Positions 9,027-18,126 of a stretch of 48,163 nucleotides of DNA are shown here, one piece after another (positions within the stretch are counted from its first letter, which is position 1; each line of letters begins with the position of its first letter). The DNA lies in contig JACPQN010000021.1 of assembly GCA_016190485.1 (NCBI GenBank), positions 1 to 48,163 on the forward strand, written 5' to 3'. The DNA is from Chloroflexota bacterium. GTDB lineage: Bacteria > Chloroflexota > Dehalococcoidia > SHYD01. A model generated the notes under the pieces. It was given only the letters and a program-made list of their open reading frames with translations, made no database searches and was not told where the DNA came from. A program made the position numbers and the translations under genes.

Positions 9027-9055
9027 TAGACACCCCGCAGGCTGAGGGATACAAT
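9027..9055 (+). promoter_or_regulatory. Sigma-70-type promoter for the amidase gene
   Basis: TAGACA (9027-9032), 17-bp spacer, TACAAT (9050-9055). Each hexamer matches consensus at five of six positions. The leader would be about 75 nt before the ATG at 9136, which has AAGGAG upstream. Confidence 0.5.
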
Positions 9056-9135
9056 AGGTCAGTCGCCAGAAAAAACCTATAGTTCGGCCCGCATAGATAG
9101 CTGCCGGCCCCGTAGGGATAGAAAGGAGCATAAGG

Positions 9136-10701
9136 ATGGCGCTGACCTCAGGCACCACGGCGCGCCTGTTCCAATCGTGGGTTTCACGTAGAGAGTTCTT
9201 GAAGTGGACGGCCCTGGGTCTGGCCGGGACGGCAGGGGCCTTCACCGGCGCCTCCTCGGTCCGGGCCCGGCCATGGCTGGGGTCGCTGCCACCCCTTCCC
9301 CATCTGCCCCAACCCGCTCAGGCAGACCTGCCCTACCTGACGATCCGGGAGGCAGCGGAGCTGATCCGCACCCGCCGGCTCTCGCCCGTGGAGCTGACCG
9401 AAGCGGTCTTACAGCGCGTAGACTCCATCAGCTCCCGCCTCAACGCCTACATCACCGTCACTCGGGAGTGGGCGATGGAGCTAGCCCGGACCGCAGAAGC
9501 GGAGATCACGCGAGGTGGGTACCGGGGCCCTCTCCATGGCATCCCTATCGGCTTGAAGGACCTCTACGATACCGCGGGAGTGCTGACCACTGCCGGGTCC
9601 AAGGTCCTGGCCGATAACGTGCCCACCGACCACGCCACCGCCGTACACTTCTTGCTGTGGGCCGGCGCCGTGGTGGTGGGCAAACATAACATGCACGAGT
9701 TCGCCAGCGGTTTCACCAACATCAACCCCCATTTCGGCAACGCCCATACTCCGTACAAGCTAGGCCACATCTCCGGCGGGTCAAGCGGCGGCACCGCTGC
9801 CGCGGTGGCGGCTGGGCTCTGCCTCGGAGGCATGGGCAGCGACACCGCGGGCTCCATCCGGGTCCCCTCTTCCTTCTGCGCCAATTCGGGTATCAAGCCG
9901 ACCTACGGGCGGGTCAGTCTCAAGGGGGTTGTCCCCCTGAGCTGGACCCTGGATCACACTGGCCCCATGGCCAGGACCGCGGAAGACGCCGCGATCATGC
10001 TCAACGCCGTTGCCGGGTACGATCCCAGCGATCCCCACTCCGTGAACGTACCCGCGGAAGACTACACCGCCGACCTCCGGCGTGGCGTGCGCGGGCTGCG
10101 TCTGGCGGTGATCAAGAACTACATGGACGACTCTGTGCTGGACGCCGAAGTGAAAGGCGCGGTGGAGCGGGCCACGGACACCCTGCGGGCCGCGGGCGCG
10201 ACAGTGATGGAGGCGACGCTGCCGCACTTGCCCGAGATCCGGGCTGTGACCGGCCCTATCATCCGTGGTGAGCGGGCCTCCTACCATGCCCCCTGGGTGA
10301 CGGCGCGGGCCGGCGGCTACGATCCGGCTCTCCTCAGCGGCATTCGCGCCAGCTACGGCGATTCCGCGGTCACCCTGGTCAACGCCCACCTGACCCGCAC
10401 TCGGGCTATCAGGATCTACGACGCGCTCATGGAGCAGTACGACGCGTTGTTGTGCCCCACGACGCCCATGGTGGCCCCCACCATGTCGCCCCTTCCGCCT
10501 GGGCTGCTTTATGGCCAGTTTACCGGCGCCTGGGACGTTACGGGGCTACCGGCGCTCTCCGTGCCCTGCGGTTACACGGCCGATGGGCTCCCCATGGGCC
10601 TGGAGATCATCGGCCGACGTTGGGGCGAGCGCACCGTGCTACGCATCGGTCACGCGTATCAACAGATGACCGACTGGCACACTCGGCGGCCACCGCTGTA
10701 G
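9136..10701 (+). CDS. Tat-exported amidase-signature hydrolase
   Basis: 521 aa. The N-terminus carries a twin-arginine signal ([15 protein letters not shown], residues ~17-31), so it should be exported folded. The amidase-signature core follows: catalytic Lys K141 ([10 protein letters not shown]), cis-Ser S216 in GGSSGG and nucleophile S240 in [10 protein letters not shown], at almost the same residue numbers as the K142/S217/S241 triad of FAAH. GatA homologues are cytoplasmic and lack a Tat signal, and no gatB or gatC is nearby, so this is more likely a scavenging amidase (amide, aryl-amide or peptide-amide hydrolysis). Single gene with its own promoter, converging on the M24 peptidase gene. 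Confidence 0.92.
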   Translation: MALTSGTTARLFQSWVSRREFLKWTALGLAGTAGAFTGASSVRARPWLGSLPPLPHLPQPAQADLPYLTIREAAELIRTRRLSPVELTEAVLQRVDSISSRLNAYITVTREWAMELARTAEAEITRGGYRGPLHGIPIGLKDLYDTAGVLTTAGSKVLADNVPTDHATAVHFLLWAGAVVVGKHNMHEFASGFTNINPHFGNAHTPYKLGHISGGSSGGTAAAVAAGLCLGGMGSDTAGSIRVPSSFCANSGIKPTYGRVSLKGVVPLSWTLDHTGPMARTAEDAAIMLNAVAGYDPSDPHSVNVPAEDYTADLRRGVRGLRLAVIKNYMDDSVLDAEVKGAVERATDTLRAAGATVMEATLPHLPEIRAVTGPIIRGERASYHAPWVTARAGGYDPALLSGIRASYGDSAVTLVNAHLTRTRAIRIYDALMEQYDALLCPTTPMVAPTMSPLPPGLLYGQFTGAWDVTGLPALSVPCGYTADGLPMGLEIIGRRWGERTVLRIGHAYQQMTDWHTRRPPL

Positions 10702-10748
10702 ACCCCACCTTCCTCCCTGGGATGGGAGGAGCAAGGCCAAGGTCTGAT

Positions 10749-11909
10749 TCATGGCTGCACCAGCACGATCTCTCGTTGCGCCGCGGAGGTGATCTCCGGC
10801 CCGGACTCCCCCATGTACAGGTCTATCTCGGAGCGCATCCCGAAATCCGGCAGGTAGACACCCGGCTCGATGGTGAAGGCCAGGCCGGGCGTCAGGCGGC
10901 GGGTGTCCAGGGTCTCGTAGCCGTCCAGGTTCGCTCCATAGCCGTGGACCACCTGTCCCAGGCTGTGGCCCAGGCGGTGGGTGAAGCGGTCGCCATAGCC
11001 CGCCGCGGCGATGAACTCCCGGGCTACCCGGTCGGCCTCCCAACCCTGGGGGTAGCGGCCCGCAGCCACCTCTCGGCGCAGGAAGTCCACCGCCGCGTCC
11101 CGCGCGCCGGTCACGACCTGGAAGACCCGGCGATGGGTGGGTGGTGGCTGGGCGCCCACGTAGGCCACCCAGGTGATGTCGGCAAAGATGCCCTCCGGCT
11201 CCTTCGCCCACAGGTCGATGAGCACCCAGTCGCCGGGCCGGATGGGCAGGGAGGTCTCGGGCGTGGGCGCGTAGTGGGGGTCGCCCGCGTGCTGGTTGAC
11301 CGCCACAATGGGCCCTTCGTCGGTCCAGAGGCCCGCCGTGACAAAGCGCTCCCGGATGAACCCCGTCACCGCCAGCTCATCGACCCCGCGTGGCGCCTGC
11401 GCTCCGACGTAGTCGAAAGCCTCCAGCACGATCCGGCTCAGGGCCTTAGCTGCCCGCCGATGGGAGACCAGCTCCCCATCGGTCAGGCGGCACAGCGCGG
11501 CCTGAACCAGCTCCGCGGAAGACTCCACAGCCATCCCCAGGCTCCGCACCAGCTCCAGGGTGCCGGCATCCACCCAGGAGAGCGCGGGCAACGCCCCCAG
11601 GGGGGAGTACTCCATGGCCACCCTGTGGCAACCGCCCAGGGCTTGCCGCAGCAGCGCCTGCAGCTCCTCCCGGCTGCGGTATTCTCGCTGCTCCAGGCCC
11701 TCCCTGGGGAAGTGCCCGGCGTCCACCTGGTGCACCAGCAGCAGGGGCGCAGCCTCCCGACGCAGGAGCATGAAGACGCGGCGAGTCGAGTGGAGCGAGG
11801 CGCCCAGGAGCTCCCAGAAGAGTGGGTTGCTGTGGCGGAAGTCGTAGAGCAGCCATCCGTCCAGGGGAGACTCCAGGAGCGCCCGCTGGGCCTGGCCCAG
11901 CTTGCTCAC
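10749..11909 (-). CDS. M24 family metallopeptidase (Xaa-Pro aminopeptidase/dipeptidase-like)
   Basis: 386 aa from a GTG start with AGGGG upstream. N-terminal creatinase-like domain (residues ~1-155), then the pita-bread M24 domain. Metal ligands can be placed in IDLWA (Asp), FADITW (Asp), GHSLG (His), TIEPGVY (Glu) and SEIDL (Glu). The usual HEGP-type motif is replaced by HGYGANLDGYE. It starts 9 nt after the stop of the MFS gene, so the two are co-transcribed; an exporter/importer and a peptidase in one unit suggests handling of a small peptide or related amide, but this is inference. Confidence 0.87.
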   Translation of the reverse strand: MSKLGQAQRALLESPLDGWLLYDFRHSNPLFWELLGASLHSTRRVFMLLRREAAPLLLVHQVDAGHFPREGLEQREYRSREELQALLRQALGGCHRVAMEYSPLGALPALSWVDAGTLELVRSLGMAVESSAELVQAALCRLTDGELVSHRRAAKALSRIVLEAFDYVGAQAPRGVDELAVTGFIRERFVTAGLWTDEGPIVAVNQHAGDPHYAPTPETSLPIRPGDWVLIDLWAKEPEGIFADITWVAYVGAQPPPTHRRVFQVVTGARDAAVDFLRREVAAGRYPQGWEADRVAREFIAAAGYGDRFTHRLGHSLGQVVHGYGANLDGYETLDTRRLTPGLAFTIEPGVYLPDFGMRSEIDLYMGESGPEITSAAQREIVLVQP

Positions 11910-11918
11910 TGCTCACCC

Positions 11919-13364
11919 CTAGTCATGGCGCGCCTCTGCCAGCACTCGCTCCGGCTTGGGTGGCCCCGCAGCCGGGCGTGCGTAGATCAGAGAGACGAGC
12001 ACGCCCAAGAGCGCCACGGCGCTCATGAGCAGCGCCGTATCCTGGAACCCCAGGGCGAGGCTCTGCCGCGCCCTGGCTGCGTCGTCCAGCGCTGTGGGTA
12101 GCGCGAACAGGTGCTCCTCCCGGCGGATGGCCAGGAAGCTGGCCGTGACCGCCTGGCCCACCGACACCCCCACACCTCGCAAGGTGGCGATGAGGGCCGA
12201 GGCGGTGCCGAGGTGGTCCGGGGGCGTCGCGCCCATCACCGCGCTGTAGGTGGGGGTGAGAAAGAGCCCTGCTCCCACGCCCGCCACACCGAGACCGACG
12301 ATGGCCTGTAGCACCGAGAAGTCGGCGCTCAGACGGCTGACCAGGAGGTAGCCAGCTCCCAGGAAGGCGAGGCCACCCGTGGACATGGCCCAGGAGCCCA
12401 GACGGTCCGACAGGACGCCCGTGAAGGGCGACATCAGGAACATCAGCACGGGCACCACGGTGAGGAAAAGGCCCGCTACCGAGGAGGCGTACCCCACGCT
12501 CTGTACCAGGAAGAAGGGGAGCAGAAAGGGCAACGAAGCTGATGGGATGAAGTAGGCCAGCAGCAGCGTGTTGTAGGCTGCGAAGGTGCGGTCCCGGAAG
12601 AGGCGCAGATCTATCACGGGCGCGGAGACCCGCACTTCGATGAGGAAAAAGCCTGCCAGTAGGAGTGAGGCGCCGCCCAGCAGCGCCAGGATCGGGAGAG
12701 AGCCCCAGCCAGCCCGGTGTCCCTGGTTGATGGCGGCCAGCAGGCATAGCAACCCTCCGGAGAGGGTCAGCGCGCCGGACGGGTCGAAGCGGGGGCGCGG
12801 CCCCGCCGGGGTCGCCTCTCGCAACACTCGCCAGGCCAGCGCCAGTCCCAGGATCCCCAGAGGGATACGCACGAAGAAGATGGCGGGCCAGTCCCACAGG
12901 TCCAGAAGGATACCGCTGACCACAGGCCCTGCCATCAGCCCCGCGCCCACCACCGACTCCATCAGCCCCAGGGCTTTACCCCTCTCTGCATCTGGAAAGG
13001 CGTCGGCGATGATGGCGTTGGTGTTGCTGACCAGCATGGCGCCGCCCACGGCCTGGAACACCCGGTAGCCCACCAGTTGCCACAGGCCCTGGGCCGTGCT
13101 GCAGAGCGCCAATCCCAGGGTGAACACCAGGAACCCCGCGGCGTAGACCCGCTTCCGGCCCAGCACGTCCGCGGCCCGCCCGGCGGTGAGCATTATGCTG
13201 GTAAAGGTCAGGCTGAAGGCCAGTACCAGCCACAGCACCGTCTCCGGAGGTTCGTTGAAGCGCTGGCCCAAGATGGGTAGCGCCACGATGAGGCCGCTCA
13301 TGTCCATGGTGCCCATGAAGGTGCCCAGGGACACGACGGAGAAGGCCGTCCACTTGTGTGACAC
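11919..13364 (-). CDS. MFS drug/proton antiporter, DHA2 (EmrB/QacA-like, 14 TM)
   Basis: 481 aa from a GTG start (13362-13364) with AAGGAG a few bases upstream. The first helix has the DHA2 pattern TFMGTMDMSGLIVALP; motif A (GRAADVLGRKRVY) follows helix 2 and motif C-like GAGLMAGPVVSG is in helix 5. Length and hydrophobic profile fit 14 membrane helices. Such proteins export hydrophobic drugs or metabolites by proton antiport. Gene order MFS then M24 peptidase, 9 nt apart. No regulator is adjacent. Confidence 0.9.
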   Translation of the reverse strand: MSHKWTAFSVVSLGTFMGTMDMSGLIVALPILGQRFNEPPETVLWLVLAFSLTFTSIMLTAGRAADVLGRKRVYAAGFLVFTLGLALCSTAQGLWQLVGYRVFQAVGGAMLVSNTNAIIADAFPDAERGKALGLMESVVGAGLMAGPVVSGILLDLWDWPAIFFVRIPLGILGLALAWRVLREATPAGPRPRFDPSGALTLSGGLLCLLAAINQGHRAGWGSLPILALLGGASLLLAGFFLIEVRVSAPVIDLRLFRDRTFAAYNTLLLAYFIPSASLPFLLPFFLVQSVGYASSVAGLFLTVVPVLMFLMSPFTGVLSDRLGSWAMSTGGLAFLGAGYLLVSRLSADFSVLQAIVGLGVAGVGAGLFLTPTYSAVMGATPPDHLGTASALIATLRGVGVSVGQAVTASFLAIRREEHLFALPTALDDAARARQSLALGFQDTALLMSAVALLGVLVSLIYARPAAGPPKPERVLAEARHD

Positions 13365-13580
13365 AAGACTCCTTGTTTTTCGGCGGGTCTGGGGATCCCC
13401 CCTGAGCCACGGGTTCCCTTTAGGGCTTGCCTTGGGGCTGGCAAGCTCACTGGGAGCATTATAGACGGCTTGTGGTGGCTGGCACAGTGGCAGGAGCAGC
13501 GTGGGAGCAGGAGGCGGGTGGTGGAGCCGGGGGAGTGGCGTCGCTAGTGAGGCGAACGCTTTCCTCAGTTAGGGGGCTTT

Positions 13581-13588
13581 GCTATACT
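13581..13588 (+). promoter_or_regulatory. Extended -10 element upstream of tRNA-Asn
   Basis: TGCTATACT pattern (TGn plus TATACT at 13583-13588), 18 nt before the mature tRNA. No good -35 hexamer is visible, which is usual for extended -10 promoters. The 13365-13580 stretch otherwise shows nothing. Confidence 0.45.
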
Positions 13589-13606
13589 GAGGATGCCCTC
13601 TTGCGC

Positions 13607-13681
13607 TCCCCGATAGCTCAACGGTAGAGCAGCCGGCTGTTAACCGGCGGGTTGTAGGTTCGAATCCTGCTCGGGGAGCCA
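13607..13681 (+). tRNA. tRNA-Asn (anticodon GTT)
   Basis: Cloverleaf drawn by hand: acceptor TCCCCGA/TCGGGGA, D arm GCTC/GAGC, anticodon stem GCCGG/CCGGC with loop CTGTTAA (anticodon GTT), T arm GTAGG/CCTGC with TTCGAAT loop, discriminator G and an encoded CCA at 13679-13681. It marks the left edge of a region with clearly lower GC. I did not find a copy of its 3' end further on that would serve as an attachment site. Confidence 0.97.
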
Positions 13682-13723
13682 GACTAATACAAGTGTTCTC
13701 ACTTTGGCGCTTCTTGCCCATAC

Positions 13724-13754
13724 CGAACACCCCTCACGCCGTGAGGGGTGTTCG
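13724..13754 (+). terminator. Strong hairpin terminator after tRNA-Asn
   Basis: Perfect 14-bp stem CGAACACCCCTCAC/GTGAGGGGTGTTCG with a GCC loop, followed by CTTTAC. The T run is short. It separates the tRNA transcript from the cassette that follows. Confidence 0.7.
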
Positions 13755-13813
13755 CTTTACAACAAGTTCAAGGCGCCGCTTCGACAGACTTCTCCCCCTG
13801 TGACAAATCACCC

Positions 13814-13842
13814 TTGCACCCATCGCTCTCCCATGCTAAGAT
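13814..13842 (+). promoter_or_regulatory. Promoter of the four-gene low-GC cassette
   Basis: TTGCAC (13814-13819), 17-bp spacer ending in TGC, TAAGAT (13837-13842). Gives a leader of about 100 nt before the ATG at 13949. Confidence 0.5.
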
Positions 13843-13948
13843 AGTCAAGATTAGAACGGTTGTTTTCTTCAGGCCTGCCCTTTCAGCGCGCGGTCCTACC
13901 CATACGTACAACAGACTTTGTCTCTTAACAAGGGATTGTGAATCAACG

Positions 13949-15556
13949 ATGACGGTTCTCGCGCCTGAGAAAGGGCTTGTACGAGTTCACGGGAGAGGCG
14001 CGCTCCTCTCGATTTTGGAAAAAGAGCTTCTTTTGACCAGCCTCAAGGTTGCCCAAGGCGGACGATTCGTTGCTGAAACCAAGGATTGGGATTCCTATTG
14101 GGAGCCCCTAAGAGTGGCCGGTACCAGGAGGGTGCAAGACAGCCTTGACGAGTTCCATCTCGCGTGGCGCAAATACCTCCGATCCGGTTTTGGCACCGAG
14201 CTGAGGAGAGAATTCTGCTTCAGATTCTTTTCGTTGCTTGATGTGTTTCTGTCTGAATGGAGAGAAGCCAAAAGCTACCGCTACAAGGTTCAAGCCCTCC
14301 AAGCCATGCTGGGTTTTGAATGCTTTGGGATCACCGCTGTGGTTTCCTATCCGGAAGTGCTAGGGGCCGGAACCTGCACCCTTCGAAATCCTTGCTATCT
14401 GCTGGCGAAGCTTAAAATGCCCGATGTGCCGGATGATCCGCAGTTTCTTCCCATTATTACTGTGGCAGGCACTGGGGCGCCGGAACTCTTTTATCATTAT
14501 AGGCAGTACGCGCTGTCTCCGGATTCACAACTATCGCTTCTCCTCTATCCAGCGGTCGCCGAGCGGTCGCGTTTTGAAAGTTTCAGGCTCATCAATTCTT
14601 TAGCTGGCGGCCTCAGCTATGCCATCGATCCCTGGATCCGTGAACGGGCCCAACGCCTATGTCAGGGTATTATTCATCCTATATTGCAGACGTACAAACC
14701 GATTAACGCTGACTCTGCTTCATTGGAGTTCATCGATATTGGGGCCGGCAGTGGAAATCTCGCTGCAAGCCTCTGCCGTCAGGTCAAAGCGCTGTGCGAA
14801 TCCATCGGATTGAGCCCAAAGTTCCGAATTTGGTCCGTGGATTTGGACCTTGCCGACCCGTCACGCTTCTTCCGCAGTAAGAAGCTTCGCGGTCTGGTGG
14901 ACAGCCTGATGTTCCTGGGCGACGACTACAGAGGGTGGCTGAGCAAACCGCAACCCCTGCCGGCCAGGAACGGTCTTCGCATCGCTCTGGTATCGAAACT
15001 CTTCAACAACCTCAGTCGCTTTTCTATCCAATGTGTGTCTCATGAAGACTCCCAATGGCAGTTCAGTAAGGCGGCACCATCTGCGGACCACAGTGCATAC
15101 TTACCGCACATCTGCCTGGCCCCGACGGGCGTGGGACCGGAGGCACTGGCACTCTCGAAAGTTCGAGTTGGCCTGAGGGAGGGCAGGGGCCTTGTCCAGC
15201 CCTCCCTTTCCGAGTATTACCGCGGCCTGTACTTGGCCTTAGTTTCGGATGAGGCGTTCGCTTCCTTGCAACCAGGCCTTTTCCTCCCAGTCAGGACGTT
15301 CAACCCAAACTGTCTAGTGACAACATCCGGCGATAGCGTCATTGCTCGCCTGATGGAGAACTGCGACTATGTCATCATTGAAGATGCGGACCTCACACCC
15401 AAGGACCTCGTTGAACACATGGCTGGGTTTTCGCTCGAGTCGATCAGCGTTCGGGATGTGACGAAGCCCCTGAGGCTGACAGGAAACCATGCCTATGTGC
15501 TCGGGGCCAAAACGAGGACCGAAAAGCCGGACTTCTCAGGAGAAGACATATGGTGA
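13949..15556 (+). CDS. Unidentified protein with a SAM-methyltransferase-like core, cassette gene 1
   Basis: 535 aa. I chose the ATG at 13949 (MTVLAPEKGL) because the longer open frame runs back into the terminator hairpin. A probable class I methyltransferase motif I, FIDIGAGSGN, lies at residues 261-270, followed by an acidic strand end (WSVDLDLAD) where motif II would be. The first ~240 residues and the last ~150 (ends EDADLTP...GEDIW) match nothing I recognise. GC content and codon use are visibly lower in GC than the flanking core genes. The stop overlaps the start of the radical SAM gene by 7 nt (ATGGTGA), so translation is coupled. Substrate unknown; DNA, RNA or a small molecule are all possible. 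Confidence 0.7.
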   Translation: MTVLAPEKGLVRVHGRGALLSILEKELLLTSLKVAQGGRFVAETKDWDSYWEPLRVAGTRRVQDSLDEFHLAWRKYLRSGFGTELRREFCFRFFSLLDVFLSEWREAKSYRYKVQALQAMLGFECFGITAVVSYPEVLGAGTCTLRNPCYLLAKLKMPDVPDDPQFLPIITVAGTGAPELFYHYRQYALSPDSQLSLLLYPAVAERSRFESFRLINSLAGGLSYAIDPWIRERAQRLCQGIIHPILQTYKPINADSASLEFIDIGAGSGNLAASLCRQVKALCESIGLSPKFRIWSVDLDLADPSRFFRSKKLRGLVDSLMFLGDDYRGWLSKPQPLPARNGLRIALVSKLFNNLSRFSIQCVSHEDSQWQFSKAAPSADHSAYLPHICLAPTGVGPEALALSKVRVGLREGRGLVQPSLSEYYRGLYLALVSDEAFASLQPGLFLPVRTFNPNCLVTTSGDSVIARLMENCDYVIIEDADLTPKDLVEHMAGFSLESISVRDVTKPLRLTGNHAYVLGAKTRTEKPDFSGEDIW

Positions 15557-16512
15557 CCGTGATCAAAGCTGAACGCCGGTCCTCCGTCCTCACACCGTCA
15601 AATCTTGCCTGCCTATCCCGTATGCCAACCATCAACCTGACTGCGGGTTGCGCGCTTGGTTGCGTTTATTGCTACACGCTTGGATATACTTCCTATCCCG
15701 GTGAGGATAAGATCATTGTCTATGTGAATACACTGGAGAAGCTAAGAGATGAACTCGCCCGCAAGCAAACGAGACCGCGGGCGGTTTACTTCAGCCCTTC
15801 CTGCGATCTTTTCCAACCAGTGCCTGAAGTGCTAAGGCTTGGTTACCAAGTCTTAGAGTTTCTGCTTTCTGAAGGTATAGGCGTGGCCTTCCTAACCAAA
15901 GGTCGCATTCCTGACAATACGATGAATCTTCTCTGGAAGCACGCGGGCATGGTCAGGGCCCAGGTAGGTATTACTACCCTCGACGAAGAGATGGCAGGCT
16001 TATTTGAACCATCCGCCGAGCGGCCAAGCGTACGACTGGAGCAAATCGCGAGGCTGATAGCTGGTGGTATCGCGACTGAGGCCCGGCTCGATCCGGTCCT
16101 TCCCGGGCTCACGGACAGCCACGAAAGTCTTGGTCGTCTTTTTTCGGCGCTGGCAGGGGTTGGGGTGTCGCGCGCCGCAGCAAGCGTCTTGTTTCTGCGC
16201 CCACGCATTCAGGAGTCTCTTAAACAGAACATTCGAGATGAGGCTGTCCTACAGGAGCTCCTCAGTTTCTACCATGACGCGCGGCGTCTGGCGATCCGTG
16301 CTGAGCACTCTTTCATAACTACGCTCCCCCTTGCTGCACGGACGGAAATCTACAAGCGTATCGGCCTTATGGCCCAACAGCACTCCATAGTTCTGTCAGT
16401 CTGCGCGTGTAAGAACCCAGACCTGGCCCGCGGCACCTGCAATATCGCTGGTGGTTGGCCCCGTAGGTCCCGACGCGGGAGACAGCTGGCGCTGTTTGGA
16501 GAGGGACGCTGA
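15550..16512 (+). CDS. Radical SAM protein of the SPL (spore photoproduct lyase-like) type, cassette gene 2
   Basis: 320 aa. The radical SAM cluster motif is C34-x3-C38-x2-C41 (GCALGCVYCYT). The order INLTAGCALGCVYCY followed by a hydrophobic strand and FSPSCDLFQP is what SplB-like/DNA-repair-photolyase-like proteins show. A second Cys set near the C-terminus (CACKNPDLARGTC) could hold an auxiliary cluster or metal. True SPL repairs thymine dimers in spores; there is no sign of spore genes here, so the substrate is open. Overlaps gene 1 by 7 nt and is followed 4 nt later by the ParB-like gene. Confidence 0.85.
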   Translation: MVTVIKAERRSSVLTPSNLACLSRMPTINLTAGCALGCVYCYTLGYTSYPGEDKIIVYVNTLEKLRDELARKQTRPRAVYFSPSCDLFQPVPEVLRLGYQVLEFLLSEGIGVAFLTKGRIPDNTMNLLWKHAGMVRAQVGITTLDEEMAGLFEPSAERPSVRLEQIARLIAGGIATEARLDPVLPGLTDSHESLGRLFSALAGVGVSRAAASVLFLRPRIQESLKQNIRDEAVLQELLSFYHDARRLAIRAEHSFITTLPLAARTEIYKRIGLMAQQHSIVLSVCACKNPDLARGTCNIAGGWPRRSRRGRQLALFGEGR

Positions 16513-16516
16513 ACCT

Positions 16517-17170
16517 GTGCAAGCAGAAAAGAGAATGCTCCAAGACATACCCATTGACTTGCTGATGCCGCATCCGGAGAACAGCAATTTCATGGATGCA
16601 GAGACGCTCAGGAAACTGCGTAAGCACATCGAGCGAACGGGGAGATATGAGCCGTTGACTGTACGACCACATCCGTGGGAAGCGGGCAAGTTCCAGGTGA
16701 TCAACGGCCATAACCGATTGCGCGTTCTCCGTGCTCTAGACTATCAGACAGCGCGCTGCACCGTTTGGGACCTGGACGATGCGCAGACGAGGCTCTACCT
16801 GGCGACCCTCAACCGCCTATCTGGAAGAGACCTCCCAGAGCGGCGGGCGGCGCTCCTCGAAAATCTTCTGACTACTTTTGACGTCGACGAGCTTTCGAAC
16901 TTGCTCCCTGATGATACGAGACAGATTGAGGAGCTGGAACGGCTGGCGCGCCTCGAAGTCGTTGACATCACTGCGCCAAGCGCCCTTCAACAAAGATCTC
17001 AGGTGCCCGTTATCCTCAATTTCGTCTTGGAAGAGACAGAAGCCAAAGAGGTCAACCTGGCTCTGGACTTGGTACTCAGCGCGAGGAGGTCAGACCTTTC
17101 TCGAAGTGGAGCACTGATCCATCTTGCCCATTTTTATCTGGAACATCACAGTCTGGTGACAAATGAATGA
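16517..17170 (+). CDS. ParB/sulfiredoxin-fold protein, cassette gene 3
   Basis: 217 aa from a GTG just after the previous stop (GAGGG upstream); an ATG at 16535 is an alternative. The N-terminal ~100 residues have the ParB-N pattern: IPIDLLMPHPEN, then LRKHIERTGRYEPLTVRP and the nucleotide-site motif VINGHNRLRVLRAL. The rest is helical and acidic with no recognisable ParB HTH partner-binding region. Such ParB-N domains occur in CTPases, in nucleases and in DNA-modification clusters (for example DpdB), not only in chromosome partition. The stop overlaps the next start by 8 nt. No parA nearby, so a partition role is unlikely. Confidence 0.8.
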   Translation: MQAEKRMLQDIPIDLLMPHPENSNFMDAETLRKLRKHIERTGRYEPLTVRPHPWEAGKFQVINGHNRLRVLRALDYQTARCTVWDLDDAQTRLYLATLNRLSGRDLPERRAALLENLLTTFDVDELSNLLPDDTRQIEELERLARLEVVDITAPSALQQRSQVPVILNFVLEETEAKEVNLALDLVLSARRSDLSRSGALIHLAHFYLEHHSLVTNE

Positions 17171-17567
17171 GGACCTTTACGGTGAGAAGCTCTCCTGGTT
17201 CAAGGAGAACGAGAGCCCTGAAGCAGTGCTCTTGGTAACAGGCAACCAGGAGTACGTCAAAATAATCATCGCTTGGACGAAGCTGAACGTCGAGCGTGCA
17301 GAGCAACTGACGGATCTCACGAGCGAGTCTGTGAACGAGGTCTGGGAGTGGCTCTGGACCAACGTCAAATACTCCCGATCAGATCTTGTAGAGAAGGCCG
17401 GCATCCCCTTCTCAGAGTTGGTGTTAGAGCGGAAGTTGAAACCTCTAATTGGCAACCGGATCTTGTATCCCGACGGGACAGTGAACTCCTTCGTTCAACG
17501 CTACCTACGCCAGCAAGTTCTTAACCTTTTCGACGCTAAAGCAAACAGACGCACCAGGAAAGGATGA
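17163..17567 (+). CDS. Small helical protein of unknown function, cassette gene 4
   Basis: 134 aa. Begins MNEDLYGEKLSW and overlaps the 3' end of the ParB-like gene by 8 nt. Residues ~75-120 (SRSDLVEKAGI...LERKLKPLIGNRILYPDG) read like a helix-turn-helix followed by a wing, so DNA binding is possible. Strongly charged, no Cys cluster, no membrane segment, no signal peptide. Last gene of the coupled cassette. I do not recognise the family. Confidence 0.65.
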   Translation: MNEDLYGEKLSWFKENESPEAVLLVTGNQEYVKIIIAWTKLNVERAEQLTDLTSESVNEVWEWLWTNVKYSRSDLVEKAGIPFSELVLERKLKPLIGNRILYPDGTVNSFVQRYLRQQVLNLFDAKANRRTRKG

Positions 17568-17685
17568 TTCGTGCCGTATTGAAGAGCTGAGGGATACTTG
17601 TGTAAGTAGCGTTCATAGGTCCTGCTCCTAAGTTCACGGGATCCCTGGGCTTTCCTACCAATGCCCTCCCCTACATAGAGGTTCT

Positions 17686-17907
17686 TCAGGCGGTAGCATT
17701 GTATAGGTGAACCGTGGCCCCTGTCTTCGGCCTCGATGGAACATTTGCACCAGCAGGTTCGCCACCCAAGAAGTTCGTGTTTTTCCCCACCTCGGGTGCC
17801 GAGTGATCCCATTCCACGAAGTTCGAGGTTTGGGGGTTATCGGGGAGCCAGTAAACTCCTGGGTACCAGCGGTATTCTTCACCGGTGGTGCGGTTGCGCT
17901 GATACAA
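17686..17907 (-). pseudogene. Possible degraded ORF between the cassette and moxR
   Basis: A minus-strand frame encodes RLYQRNRTTGEEYRW and a ~60-residue continuation that reads like real protein. A good start (AAGGAG then ATG at about 17945-17947) is in a different frame and ends in a stop after about 22 codons, so a frameshift in an A-run would be needed. I cannot name it. The rest of 17568-18123 shows nothing clear. Confidence 0.25.
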
Positions 17908-18126
17908 TCTTATCGTCTGCTTTTCTCATTATTTCCGGGCCACACATCTCCTTCAACCATGCGCTTAGCCAGGGAGACTTGGTTGGGGAGAGGAATAGAT
18001 GACCCTCTGTTTAAGAGATGGTCTGTGAGGCTCCAACTCCGGCAAGACTGAGGAGGAGGGTACTGCTGGCATTTTCTCTGCATACTTTGTACACTGGCCG
18101 CAAATAGCCGGGGTTATCCGTTCGTG

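Noticed and set aside
13607-13681. att site made of the tRNA-Asn 3' end repeated at the far side of the island
   Set aside because: I looked near 17.6 and 22.7 kb and found no copy of the last ~20 nt.
16517-17170. Chromosome-partition ParB
   Set aside because: No ParA, no parS-like sites seen, and the DNA-binding middle domain of ParB is not recognisable.
17707-18051. 114-aa plus-strand ORF
   Set aside because: Composition and lack of a ribosome site suggest it is a shadow of the degraded minus-strand frame.
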